Of a stretch of 64,000 nucleotides of DNA, positions 46,124 to 53,963 are shown piece after piece. The translations under genes and the position numbers were made by a program. Position 1 is the stretch's first letter. Every line of letters begins with the position of its first letter. The stretch is from Prochlorococcus sp. AG-402-M15 (GTDB lineage: Bacteria > Cyanobacteriota > Cyanobacteriia > PCC-6307 > Cyanobiaceae), in assembly GCA_003216615.1 (NCBI GenBank), contig QCIP01000004.1:1-64000 (forward strand), in the 5' to 3' direction. A model generated the notes under the pieces. It had not been told where the DNA came from and searched no databases. It was given only the letters and a program-made list of their open reading frames with translations.

Positions 46124-47527
46124 GTGAAATTCACAAGTAAGGTTTATAAGTTAAAAGATGCTTACAAAAAGCTATCTGTACCTCAATTTACAATTGTAAC
46201 AGGATTGTTTATTATTTTCTTTGGAACTTTAATGTTGAGCTCCCCATTATGTTCATCTTCGAAGGTTGGTTTGTGGGAAGCATTTTTTACATCTACTTCT
46301 GCTATAACAGTTACTGGCTTGACAATAATAGATATTGGTGTTGATTTAAATTTCTTTGGCCAAGTTTTCTTGGCTTTTATGCTTTTATCAGGTGGCCTAG
46401 GATTAATGGCTATTACGACATTCTTACAAGGTTTCGTTGTAAAGGGTACAAAGCTAAGAACTAGATTAGACAAAGGAAAGACTCTTGATGAATTTGGAGT
46501 TGGAGGTATTGGTAGAACTTTTCAAAGTATTGCTATTACCGCAACTTGTATCATATCTTTTGGCGCAATTATTTTATATTCTTTTGGATTTGTAGATATT
46601 CAAAATAAATGGGAAAGACTTTGGTCATCAATTTTTCATAGCATATCTGCATATAACAATGCAGGTTTTTCTTTATGGTCAAATAGTCTCCAAGACTATA
46701 GGACCAATATTTTGGTTAATATTGTATTTGTTTTTCTAATTTTCATGGGTGGCTTGGGATGGAGGGTTATTGATGATATTTGGAGTAATAAAAAAAATCT
46801 TTCATATAAAAAACTGAGCCTTCATTCCAGATTAGTTATTAGGACAAGTTTGTCACTAATACTATTCGGATCAATTGGATTATTTATCACTGAATCATTG
46901 CTAAATAGCCAATTTTTTAAAGATTTGAATTTGTTTGAACGGTTATTATCATCAATCTTTGAAACAGTTAGTGCAAGAACTGCAGGCTTTACAAACTACC
47001 CGATCTCATTGAACTCTGTTTCAGATACAGGTCTCTTGTTATTAATGACATTGATGTTTATTGGAGCAAGTACTGGAGGGACTGGTGGAGGTATAAAAAC
47101 AACTACATTTATTGCTTTAATGGCTGCAACTAGATCAACTTTAAGAGGTCAGAAAGATGTAATTATTAGCAATAGATTAATTTCGGATAAAGTTATTCTA
47201 AAAGCAGTTGGAATTACAGTTGGCTCATTGCTCTTCGTTATCTTAATGGCAATGTTGCTAAGTACATCTAATACGTTTATTAAAAAAGAATCTTTCACAT
47301 TTCTTGAAATTCTTTTCACTTGTATATCTGCATTTGCAACAGTTGGTTTTGATATTGGTTTAACTGTAAAATTAAATCATTTTGGCCAATTTATTCTTAT
47401 TGTCGGTATGTTTGTGGGCAGACTTGGTATTCTTTTGTTATTAAGTGCACTTTGGCAGGCTCTTTACAAGAGTAAAATAGATAGACAAAAGAGAATTGGC
47501 TATCCTAGGGCTGATCTTTATGTTTAG
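46124..47527 (+). CDS. ktrB: Potassium uptake channel subunit KtrB (TrkH/KtrB family)
   Basis: KtrB forms the membrane pore of a sodium-dependent potassium uptake system. The 467-residue protein has the four-repeat M1-P-M2 layout; the pore loops TVTGLTI, NNAGFS, RTAGFT and TVGFD each contain the selectivity glycine. The STGGTGGGIKTTT segment is the intramembrane loop region of the third repeat. The start is GTG. It is placed between the DASS-type gene and ktrA. Confidence 0.94.
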   Translation: MKFTSKVYKLKDAYKKLSVPQFTIVTGLFIIFFGTLMLSSPLCSSSKVGLWEAFFTSTSAITVTGLTIIDIGVDLNFFGQVFLAFMLLSGGLGLMAITTFLQGFVVKGTKLRTRLDKGKTLDEFGVGGIGRTFQSIAITATCIISFGAIILYSFGFVDIQNKWERLWSSIFHSISAYNNAGFSLWSNSLQDYRTNILVNIVFVFLIFMGGLGWRVIDDIWSNKKNLSYKKLSLHSRLVIRTSLSLILFGSIGLFITESLLNSQFFKDLNLFERLLSSIFETVSARTAGFTNYPISLNSVSDTGLLLLMTLMFIGASTGGTGGGIKTTTFIALMAATRSTLRGQKDVIISNRLISDKVILKAVGITVGSLLFVILMAMLLSTSNTFIKKESFTFLEILFTCISAFATVGFDIGLTVKLNHFGQFILIVGMFVGRLGILLLLSALWQALYKSKIDRQKRIGYPRADLYV

Positions 47528-47544
47528 AATTAACTGATTTTATT

Positions 47545-48249
47545 ATGGCTGATTGGTGGCAATGGTCTCAAAAAAGAGAAAAAGAAGCTCTCAATTTCGC
47601 AGTTGTCGGTGTTGGAAGATTTGGAACCGCTGTTTGTAGAGAGCTTATAAGTAATGGTGCAGATGTTCTGGCTGCAGATTATTCAGAAAAAGCTATTGAT
47701 GATTTGAGACAATTAGAACCTTCGATAGAAGCTAGAGTTGTAGATTGTACTGATGAAGAGTCTATGAAGGAATCTGGAATACTTGAAATGAATACTGTCG
47801 TAGTAGGTATAAGTGAACCGATTGAAGCAAGTATAACCACAACACTTATTGCTAAGGATAGTGAAGGTAGCAAAGTAAAAAGGGTAATAGCCAGAGCTAC
47901 CAGTGACTTACACGAGAAAATGTTAAAAAGGGTAGGTGCAGATAAAGTTGTCTTCCCTTCTAGAATGCAAGGAGAAAGATTAGGTTTAGAGTTAGTTAGA
48001 CCAAATCTAATCGAACGATTGGAACTAGATAACCAAACTGGTATAGATGAAATTACTGTTCCAGAGGAATTTATTGGAAGATCTTTGAGAGATTTAAATT
48101 TGAGGAAAAATTATTTAGTAAATGTTCTTGCAGCAGGACCTGCGGAAGAGTTAACAGTTAATCCGCCTGCAAAATATATTTTGGAAAGAGGAAATATTTT
48201 GGTAGTTATGGGAAAAACTATTGATCTACAGAAATTACCTCAAAATTAA
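47545..48249 (+). CDS. ktrA: KtrA/TrkA-type regulatory subunit
   Basis: KtrA is the cytosolic RCK-ring subunit that gates KtrB in response to ATP/ADP or NAD(H). The 234-residue protein has one RCK_N domain with the nucleotide-binding motif FAVVGVGRFGTAVCREL (residues 14-30) followed by acidic D42 and a C-terminal RCK_C domain (EITVPEEFIGRSLRDLNLRKNY). Single-copy domains make it KtrA rather than the doubled TrkA. It follows ktrB by 17 bp and is convergent with the ribbon-helix-helix gene. Confidence 0.93.
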   Translation: MADWWQWSQKREKEALNFAVVGVGRFGTAVCRELISNGADVLAADYSEKAIDDLRQLEPSIEARVVDCTDEESMKESGILEMNTVVVGISEPIEASITTTLIAKDSEGSKVKRVIARATSDLHEKMLKRVGADKVVFPSRMQGERLGLELVRPNLIERLELDNQTGIDEITVPEEFIGRSLRDLNLRKNYLVNVLAAGPAEELTVNPPAKYILERGNILVVMGKTIDLQKLPQN

Positions 48250-48254
48250 TTATT

Positions 48255-48557
48255 TTAATCAGATTTTTTATAGTATCTAATTCTTTGAGGAGCTCTTTTT
48301 AATTTTCTGACGCTTTGCTTTTCAAGTTCATCTCTAAATTTATCTGTATTAAAATTATTTTCTGAGACAAGTGATTCGCTCTCTTTCTCAAAGAATTTTT
48401 TTATACCTTGTTGTATTAATACTTTTGCCATATTACTTACTGTCCTAGACTCATTGTTAGCTAAAATAGTCAGTTGCTCACAAATTAATTCCGGAAGAAC
48501 CACTTGAATTCTAGGGGATTTAGGCTTCCCATTTGTTGAATTTTGACGGGTAGCCAT
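48255..48557 (-). CDS. Ribbon-helix-helix (CopG-like) putative DNA-binding protein
   Basis: This is a basic 100-residue protein. Residues 14-57 read as a ribbon-helix-helix: a strand (SPRIQVVLP), a first helix (ELICEQLTILANNES), the turn RTVSN and a second helix (MAKVLIQQGIKKFFEKE). The C terminus is rich in Lys and Arg (SVRKLKRAPQRIRYYKKSD). Cyanobacterial small RHH proteins regulate their own transcription or plasmid/toxin genes; no toxin gene is adjacent. An inverted repeat lies just upstream of its start. Confidence 0.75.
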   Translation of the reverse strand: MATRQNSTNGKPKSPRIQVVLPELICEQLTILANNESRTVSNMAKVLIQQGIKKFFEKESESLVSENNFNTDKFRDELEKQSVRKLKRAPQRIRYYKKSD

Positions 48558-48580
48558 GAGGCAATGTGGATAACTGTTAC

Positions 48581-48634
48581 TTATTAGTATACACAGTTAG
48601 TCAAGGATACTATCTTTGTGTATATTATTAGTAA
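48581..48634. promoter_or_regulatory. Inverted plus direct repeats upstream of the RHH gene
   Basis: TATACACA (48588-48595) and TGTGTATA (48617-48624) are perfect inverted repeats with a 21-nt spacer. The same block also holds a direct repeat TTATTAGTA at 48581-48589 and 48625-48633. It lies in the 118-bp divergent interval between the RHH gene and the next + strand gene, a fitting operator position for autoregulation by an RHH protein. Confidence 0.45.
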
Positions 48635-48675
48635 GGAAATATATACCCTTATCAATTAATTGTGTTTATTGCCCC

Positions 48676-49014
48676 ATGAAAAATTCAAGAAAACTTGATT
48701 CGTCTAAAAGGTCGATAATTGATAAAAAGAAAAAAAGATTAGTTAATTCTGATTCTTGCGATACTGAAAACAGTGATGTTTTGGTATCAGCTGTAATAAG
48801 CCCTTATTTATTAACTCACCTTCACCATATTCTTCAACAGTCAGAGTATTACGCGCAAAAGGATGGTAGAAAATCTCATGCAGCTAACTTTGCTAAATTG
48901 AGAAAGGTTTTATGTTTAGATGCAAGAAGTATGGCAGATGCATCAGCAAAAGAAATAAAAGATGCTGATAATGATTTAACTATTGATAAATATAATGAAC
49001 AAAAAGTAGCTTGA
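48676..49014 (+). CDS. Conserved hypothetical protein, 112 aa
   Basis: I use the ATG at 48676 (MKNSRKLDSSKRS...). The N-terminal 35 residues are basic and polar. The remainder (AVISPYLLTHLHHILQQSEYYAQKDGRKSHAANFAKLRKVLCLDARSMADASAKEIKDA) looks like a compact helical domain. No membrane segment or catalytic motif is visible. It may form an operon with the Nif11-like gene 36 bp downstream. Confidence 0.7.
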   Translation: MKNSRKLDSSKRSIIDKKKKRLVNSDSCDTENSDVLVSAVISPYLLTHLHHILQQSEYYAQKDGRKSHAANFAKLRKVLCLDARSMADASAKEIKDADNDLTIDKYNEQKVA

Positions 49015-49050
49015 AGTAATAATCTATATAATAAATAGATTTTTAGAAAC

Positions 49051-49281
49051 ATGTCTAATAATGCTGAAAAGCTTTATAAGTTAATAGCAAAAGACTCCAA
49101 AAAGAAACAAAGTTTGTTTTTGATAGCTTTAACTAATCCCAAAAAAGCCTTAGATAAAATATGCGATATTGGCAACGAGCTAAATATTTCTGTTACTAAA
49201 GAAGAGGTTATTGAATATTTGAGTACCATTGATGATGAAGCAACTAAAATGTGGTTGGTTAAGGCTCGAGGAGGTCTCTAG
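49051..49281 (+). CDS. Nif11-like small protein, 76 aa
   Basis: The 76-residue protein fits the Nif11/leader-peptide-like pattern: an N-terminal helix (EKLYKLIAKDSKKKQSLFLIAL), then NPKKALDKICDIGNELNISVTKEEVIEYLS, the characteristic helix-turn with an 'x.i.e.g..it.ee' shape. In Prochlorococcus the related leaders of prochlorosins end in a Gly-Gly cleavage site; here the protein stops at ARGGL with no core peptide. No lantibiotic synthetase (LanM) gene is in the window. The last 23 bp overlap a small gene on the opposite strand. Confidence 0.6.
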   Translation: MSNNAEKLYKLIAKDSKKKQSLFLIALTNPKKALDKICDIGNELNISVTKEEVIEYLSTIDDEATKMWLVKARGGL

Positions 49282-49435
49282 GAGCAGGTTTCAAATAATT
49301 ATTGTTTTGATTAGTCATCGGTTTTATTCTTTTGTTGTAACCACCTCCACCAGCTAAAGTCCAAAAAAACCAATAACTTGGAATTGCTAGAGCTGCAGCT
49401 ATGAAAATTACTATAATTTGTTCTAGTCTTTTCAT
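49259..49435 (-). CDS. Small single-span membrane protein, 58 aa
   Basis: An ATG-started 59-codon frame encodes a short N terminus, one clear membrane helix (QIIVIFIAAALAIPSYWFFW), a TLAGGGGYNKR glycine-rich linker and a polar tail ending in APRDLLEP. It has the charge bias expected of an inner-membrane or thylakoid protein (basic residues before the helix are few). It ends inside the Nif11-like gene, head to tail on the other strand. No family recognised. Confidence 0.6.
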   Translation of the reverse strand: MKRLEQIIVIFIAAALAIPSYWFFWTLAGGGGYNKRIKPMTNQNNNYLKPAPRDLLEP

Positions 49436-49506
49436 AATTCAATTTTATTCCACAAAATATTTTTTAGTAAGTATGTCTAAGATTTTGTAAATTCTATTTT
49501 AAAAAA

Positions 49507-51117
49507 GTGATTAGATTTGAAGGTGTAAGCAAAATTTATCTGACAGATTTTGTTTTAAAAAATATTAATTGGGAAATTAAGAATGGAGAGAAAGTCGGAT
49601 TAGTTGGTTCTAATGGTGCTGGTAAATCAACCCAATTTAAGATTTTAATTGGAGATGAAGATCAAACAAGTGGAACCATCATTAAAGAGGGAAATCCTAA
49701 AATTGCCCATTTAAAACAAGAGTTAGACTGTAACTTAAATCGATCAGTCAGAGAGGAACTAGAAAGTTCTTTCGAAGATATACAAATTGTTGATAATAAA
49801 CTTTTAGAAATTGAGAATAAAATGAAATCATTAGATATAAAAAAATATTCTGATGAATTTGAAACATTAGTAAATCAACTTGCAAAATATCAAGCAAAAT
49901 TTGAAGCTTTAGGTGGTTATAAAATGCGAGCCGATGTAGACAAAATACTACCAAAACTAGGCTTTTCTATAGAAGATGCTGATAGATTAGTTGGAAATTT
50001 TTCAGGTGGCTGGCAAATGAAAGTAGCACTTGGAAAAATAATCTTACAAAAACCTGATTTACTTTTACTAGATGAACCTACCAATCATTTAGATCTGGAC
50101 ACTATTTTTTGGTTGGAAGAATATCTATCTTCTCTTAAAATTGCAATTATCATTATTAGTCATGATAGATATTTTTTGGATAAATTATGTAAAAAAATAA
50201 TTTTTATAGATAGAGGAATATCTGAAACATATAATGGTAACTACTCTTTTTTTCTGGAGCAGAAATCTATAATTGAGCAATCAAAAAATAAAGCATATGA
50301 ATTACAAGAAAAAGAAATTGCTATTCAGAAGAAGTACATAGATAGATTTAGAGCTAGTGCAACAAGAAGTACACAAGCAAAAAGTCGAGAAAAACAATTA
50401 AAAAAGATTTCTAAAATAGAAGCTCCTGCAACAAAATCAAAAAGTCCTGCTTTTCATTTTCCAGAGTGTCCTCGCTCTGGTAAATCAGTTCTAACTATCA
50501 AAAATTTATCCCATAGTTATGAGGATAAAATTCTTTTTTTAGATGTCAATTTGAAGATTTCTTCGGGGGATAAAATAGCAATATTAGGACCTAATGGCAG
50601 TGGTAAATCTTCATTACTTAAGATTATAATGAAAAGAATATCTCCTGAAATAGGAGAAGTTAAGTTTGGTAAACATAATATATTTACAAGCTATTACGAA
50701 CAGAATCAAGCTGAAGCACTTCCTCCTGAAGAAAAGGTTATTGATTTAATCTATAATAAATGTCCAGAATGGCAACAAAAAAAAGTAAGAACATTTTTAG
50801 GAAGTTTTGGTTTTCAAAAGGAAACTGTTTTTAAATTTATTAAACAACTAAGTGGGGGAGAAAAGGCAAGATTAGCATTGGCTCTTATAATTATGAATCC
50901 AAGTAATTTTCTTTTGTTAGACGAGCCAACCAATCATTTGGATATAGAATCTAAAGAAAATTTAGAATTAGCAATTAAGAATTATAAAGGTACATTATTA
51001 ATCATTTCTCATGATCGATATTTTATCTCAAAAGTTGCAAATAGAATTGTAGAAATTAAAGATTCAAAGTTACTTTCTTATAATGGTAATTACGAATATT
51101 TTTTAGAAAAGAAATAA
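49507..51117 (+). CDS. ABC-F family ATPase
   Basis: ABC-F proteins are cytosolic twin-ATPases without membrane domains; known members act on the ribosome as translation factors or antibiotic-resistance proteins. The 536-residue protein has two ATPase cassettes with Walker A GSNGAGKST and GPNGSGKSS, signatures FSGGWQMKVALGK and LSGGEKARLAL, and LLLDEPTNHLD in both Walker B regions. A charged linker (KKYIDRFRASATRSTQAKSREKQL) lies between them. The start is GTG. I cannot tell which ABC-F subgroup (Uup, EttA, YheS-like) it belongs to. Confidence 0.92.
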   Translation: MIRFEGVSKIYLTDFVLKNINWEIKNGEKVGLVGSNGAGKSTQFKILIGDEDQTSGTIIKEGNPKIAHLKQELDCNLNRSVREELESSFEDIQIVDNKLLEIENKMKSLDIKKYSDEFETLVNQLAKYQAKFEALGGYKMRADVDKILPKLGFSIEDADRLVGNFSGGWQMKVALGKIILQKPDLLLLDEPTNHLDLDTIFWLEEYLSSLKIAIIIISHDRYFLDKLCKKIIFIDRGISETYNGNYSFFLEQKSIIEQSKNKAYELQEKEIAIQKKYIDRFRASATRSTQAKSREKQLKKISKIEAPATKSKSPAFHFPECPRSGKSVLTIKNLSHSYEDKILFLDVNLKISSGDKIAILGPNGSGKSSLLKIIMKRISPEIGEVKFGKHNIFTSYYEQNQAEALPPEEKVIDLIYNKCPEWQQKKVRTFLGSFGFQKETVFKFIKQLSGGEKARLALALIIMNPSNFLLLDEPTNHLDIESKENLELAIKNYKGTLLIISHDRYFISKVANRIVEIKDSKLLSYNGNYEYFLEKK

Positions 51118-51280
51118 AATGAAAAAATTAATCAAATGCAAAATTATCCTTTTTTGATGGCTTTATTTTTGCTTTTAAATAAATTTACATTGAGCTAGGC
51201 ATGATCACTCATTTACCTTTACATATTTTACACTTTTTGTTTAGTGTTAAAAATACAAGAAAAAATTTTCAATACTACTC

Positions 51281-51424
51281 ATGAAAAATTACTATTTCAT
51301 AGAAAAAAAGTTTCAAATTTCTGATCCTATTGATAATTATTTTGAATGCATTTCTAGCTGTGATACAAATGATGGTACTTGCATTTCTAGGTGTGTAGAA
51401 ATACTAAAACAAAATGATAATTGA
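51281..51424 (+). CDS. 47-aa four-cysteine miniprotein
   Basis: The ATG at 51281 opens 48 codons (MKNYYFIEKKFQISDPIDNY... to KQNDN). Four cysteines at residues 23, 27, 34 and 38 form a symmetric CxxxC-x6-CxxxC pattern, preceded by an aromatic-rich N-terminal stretch. This could bind zinc or an iron-sulfur cluster or form disulfides. It sits between the ABC-F gene and degP and has no overlapping frame with better claims. I know no family name. Confidence 0.6.
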   Translation: MKNYYFIEKKFQISDPIDNYFECISSCDTNDGTCISRCVEILKQNDN

Positions 51425-51428
51425 AAAT

Positions 51429-52550
51429 TTAATTATTTTGTAAATTAGTAATATCAGTTGGTGTTACTTTTAATCTGATTAACCTATTTCTCCGCTTTAA
51501 CAATATACTTATTTGCTTTTTAGTACCATTTTTATTTATTTCCCTTATGACGTCTGAGGTTGTTTTAATATCTTCCCCCCCTACTTTGATGATTATGTCA
51601 TTTACTTTAATTCCACTTTGTTCAGCTGGACTATTCGGAACTACATAACCAACTTTTACGGGATTATTATTTGTCCCAAAATTACTTTCATCTATTAGTC
51701 TTATCCCAATCATAGGATGTATTACTTTCCCGTTATTTATTAGTTGATAAGTAATTTTCTTGGCTTTATTTATTGGAATTGCGAAACTTAAACCCGCTCC
51801 AGGACCAGATCTAATTAATGTGTTAATACCAATTACTTCTCCATCACTATTTAGCAATGGACCACCAGAATTTCCAGGATTAATAGCTGCGTCTGTTTGA
51901 ATAAGTTCAAGTTTTTTATCGTATATTCCTAATTCCGTGACGTTTCTTTTTAGATTACTAATTATACCAAGCGTAACTGTATTTTCTAGTCCGAATGGAT
52001 TTCCAACTGCTATTGCCCAATCGCCAACTTTAATTTTTGATGAATCGCCCAATTGTGCCTTTGGCCAAGGTCCTTTCCCTTCAATCTTAAGCACAGCTAT
52101 ATCGGTAAAAAAGTCTTGACCAATTAGTTTTGCTTTTAATTTTTTGCCATTGGTTAACCCAACAATTACCTTATCTGATCCATTTACAACATGAGCATTA
52201 GTCATTATAAGTCCGTCTGCAAATATAAATCCACTTCCTTGGTTTTGTTCTATTCTTGGCTGATTTTCGTTAGGTAAATCTAATCCAAAAAATTTTTCAA
52301 AATATGGGTCAAAAAACAGTTGAGAATTTCTTGGAAATTTTCTTTTTTTAATATATCTTTGAGTTTCAATTGTTACTACAGAAGAACCAGTTTTCTCTAC
52401 AGCTTTAGTTATAAAAGATTTTTTTGTATATAAATCAATTTCATTAAAATTTGGTTTAGCTAATGGTTGCGACATTACATTTGATGGATATAAAACGATC
52501 GCTGTAATTGCTGATGAGAGTAATATTTGCTTGTGGTTGTATCTTTTCAA
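51429..52550 (-). CDS. DegP/HtrA-type serine protease (HhoA/HtrA-like)
   Basis: This is a secreted or lumenal S1C protease of protein quality control. The 373-residue protein has a signal-like N terminus (LLSSAITAIVLYPSNVMSQP), a trypsin-like domain with the triad H120 (TNAHVV), D150 (TDIAVLKI) and S228 (GNSGGP), and one C-terminal PDZ domain. A single PDZ is usual for the cyanobacterial HhoA/HhoB/HtrA group. The start is TTG. A short palindrome lies 26 bp upstream. Confidence 0.93.
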   Translation of the reverse strand: MKRYNHKQILLSSAITAIVLYPSNVMSQPLAKPNFNEIDLYTKKSFITKAVEKTGSSVVTIETQRYIKKRKFPRNSQLFFDPYFEKFFGLDLPNENQPRIEQNQGSGFIFADGLIMTNAHVVNGSDKVIVGLTNGKKLKAKLIGQDFFTDIAVLKIEGKGPWPKAQLGDSSKIKVGDWAIAVGNPFGLENTVTLGIISNLKRNVTELGIYDKKLELIQTDAAINPGNSGGPLLNSDGEVIGINTLIRSGPGAGLSFAIPINKAKKITYQLINNGKVIHPMIGIRLIDESNFGTNNNPVKVGYVVPNSPAEQSGIKVNDIIIKVGGEDIKTTSDVIREINKNGTKKQISILLKRRNRLIRLKVTPTDITNLQNN

Positions 52551-52575
52551 TTGTAATTTGCTTATGATTTACGTA

Positions 52576-52601
52576 TACATTAAATACAAAGTATTAATGT
52601 A
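52576..52601. promoter_or_regulatory. Imperfect palindrome upstream of degP-like gene
   Basis: TACATTAAATAC (52576-52587) and GTATTAATGTA (52591-52601) are complementary apart from a single extra A, with a three-base loop. It could be an operator or a hairpin in the degP leader. It is AT-rich and without a T run, so not a terminator. Confidence 0.3.
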
Positions 52602-52723
52602 CTTTAAATATAACTACTAATAAATTTTTTTTTGTTAAGAGAATTACTTATTAATTAAATTAGCAAATTTACTTTTTTTCGGGCTATGATGGTAATCATA
52701 AATATAATTAATTAATAGCTTTG

Positions 52724-52987
52724 ATGACTATTTTATTCCCAATAATATATTCTGCAGCTTTAACCTATCTTGTTTGGAAAGCTTTTAAAGTTATGTCAAA
52801 TGGTTGGGGTTTATCTGGAACAGAAAAAAAACGTTTTAATAACTCTAATTTCCAACAAAAAAAATATACAATACATCCAGAACTTTTAGATAAATCAGGA
52901 AACATAACTGAAGAGGAATTGTTAACTGTAAGATTTTCAAATGATAATGATTCAAGCTTAGAAGAAAAGGGTTCAAAAACTGATTAA
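52724..52987 (+). CDS. Small membrane-anchored protein, DUF2973-like
   Basis: From ATG 52724 (a TTG precedes it in frame) the 87-residue product has an N-terminal helix (ILFPIIYSAALTYLVWKAFKVM), a short amphipathic region, and a polar domain with YTIHPELLDKSGNITEEELLTVRFSND. The pattern matches the cyanobacterial DUF2973 proteins in layout, though I identify it with only moderate certainty. Function unknown. It is probably co-transcribed with the next gene, 27 bp downstream. Confidence 0.65.
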   Translation: MTILFPIIYSAALTYLVWKAFKVMSNGWGLSGTEKKRFNNSNFQQKKYTIHPELLDKSGNITEEELLTVRFSNDNDSSLEEKGSKTD

Positions 52988-53014
52988 TAGAATTTAAAAT
53001 TACAGGTCAAAAAG

Positions 53015-53398
53015 TTGGAATTAAGAACAAAAATTGTATCAGCAGTCATAAGATCACTCAAGCTGCCGCCAAGGTTTAGATTAAAAATGGTTAAAGAAGA
53101 TCCTATTAGGTTAGAACTTAGTCTAACTCCTTCTTATGGTAAAACCCCAATTATTGTTGGTTTAGTTGAGTCTTTAGACTTAGTTGCTCGTAGAGATAGA
53201 GAAGGTAGATTACCTAGAGATTTGCAAGGAACTTGGGATTGGACCGTAAGGCATGGAAAAGTCAGTACTGGAGGATGGAATCCTATGCTAAAGGAAGCTT
53301 TGCAAACAATGTTTGATACGGGATTGCCAGCAATTGTTTACGAGGAATTAACTGGAGATGAGTATCGACCTGTTGACGGTGTAAGACACGTTAAATAA
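53015..53398 (+). CDS. Conserved hypothetical protein, 127 aa
   Basis: This is a basic, soluble 127-residue protein beginning with a TTG start (MELRTKIVSAVIRSLKLPPRFRLKM). Motifs visible are VGLVESLDLVARRDREGRLPRDLQGTWDW and GGWNPMLKEALQTMFDTGLPAIVYEE; the string of conserved-looking Trp, Gly and Arg residues suggests a defined fold. It looks cyanobacterial-specific. No function can be assigned. It is followed on the same strand by a small HLIP gene 65 bp later. Confidence 0.75.
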   Translation: MELRTKIVSAVIRSLKLPPRFRLKMVKEDPIRLELSLTPSYGKTPIIVGLVESLDLVARRDREGRLPRDLQGTWDWTVRHGKVSTGGWNPMLKEALQTMFDTGLPAIVYEELTGDEYRPVDGVRHVK

Positions 53399-53463
53399 TT
53401 TGTTTAAATACCATAAATCCTTCCTCCAAACGTTAAAATAATATATGTATAAACTTGTTAATT

Positions 53464-53610
53464 ATGAATGATGAAAATCAACCAAGATTTGGATTCGTTA
53501 ATTTTGCTGAAACCTGGAATGGCCGAATGGCAATGATGGGTATTTTGATTGGTCTTGGGACTGAATTGATTACTGGACAAAGTATACTTCGCCAAATAGG
53601 AATTGGTTAG
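53464..53610 (+). CDS. hli: Short high-light-inducible protein, 48 aa
   Basis: An ATG-started 49-codon frame encodes the HLIP core with very little else: FGFVNFAETWNGRMAMMGILIGLGTELITG. The chlorophyll-binding ExxNGRxAMxG motif is complete. Short HLIPs are typical of Prochlorococcus multi-copy families that respond to light stress and phage infection. It ends 3 bp before the convergent zinc-ribbon gene. A second HLIP is at 25.2 kb. Confidence 0.93.
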   Translation: MNDENQPRFGFVNFAETWNGRMAMMGILIGLGTELITGQSILRQIGIG

Positions 53611-53613
53611 ATT

Positions 53614-53952
53614 TTATTTTATTTCTTCTGCTTTAACTTCAATGGTACTTTCGCTAGGGTTTTTATTTATTTGATTTCTTTTGTTAATATCTTCGAAAGC
53701 TTCACCACAATTCATACAGTTACCATTTAAACCTAAGTTTATTGAGCCACAATTGCTACACATATTTATTCTTGATTTGTAAGTGTTAATACCTATAAAC
53801 GCTAAGAGTAATAATAAAATAGGAATTAGAATTATAAGTAATATAATGTTACCGAGAAGGCTTATGAAAAATTTAATTCCAAAAATAGGAATAACTATAA
53901 GAATAATTAATGTATAAAGCAAACTTTTATTAGCTTTAAGAAAGGTATTCAT
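53614..53952 (-). CDS. Two-span membrane protein with zinc ribbon
   Basis: This 112-residue protein has a short N terminus, two hydrophobic helices (about residues 10-34 and 35-56) and a CSNCGSINLGLNGNCMNCG module with two CxxC pairs 10 residues apart, as in zinc-ribbon domains. The C-terminal tail is polar. It lies 11 bp downstream of the YihY gene on the same strand. Function unknown. Confidence 0.75.
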   Translation of the reverse strand: MNTFLKANKSLLYTLIILIVIPIFGIKFFISLLGNIILLIILIPILLLLLAFIGINTYKSRINMCSNCGSINLGLNGNCMNCGEAFEDINKRNQINKNPSESTIEVKAEEIK

Positions 53953-53963
53953 GATATTTATTT

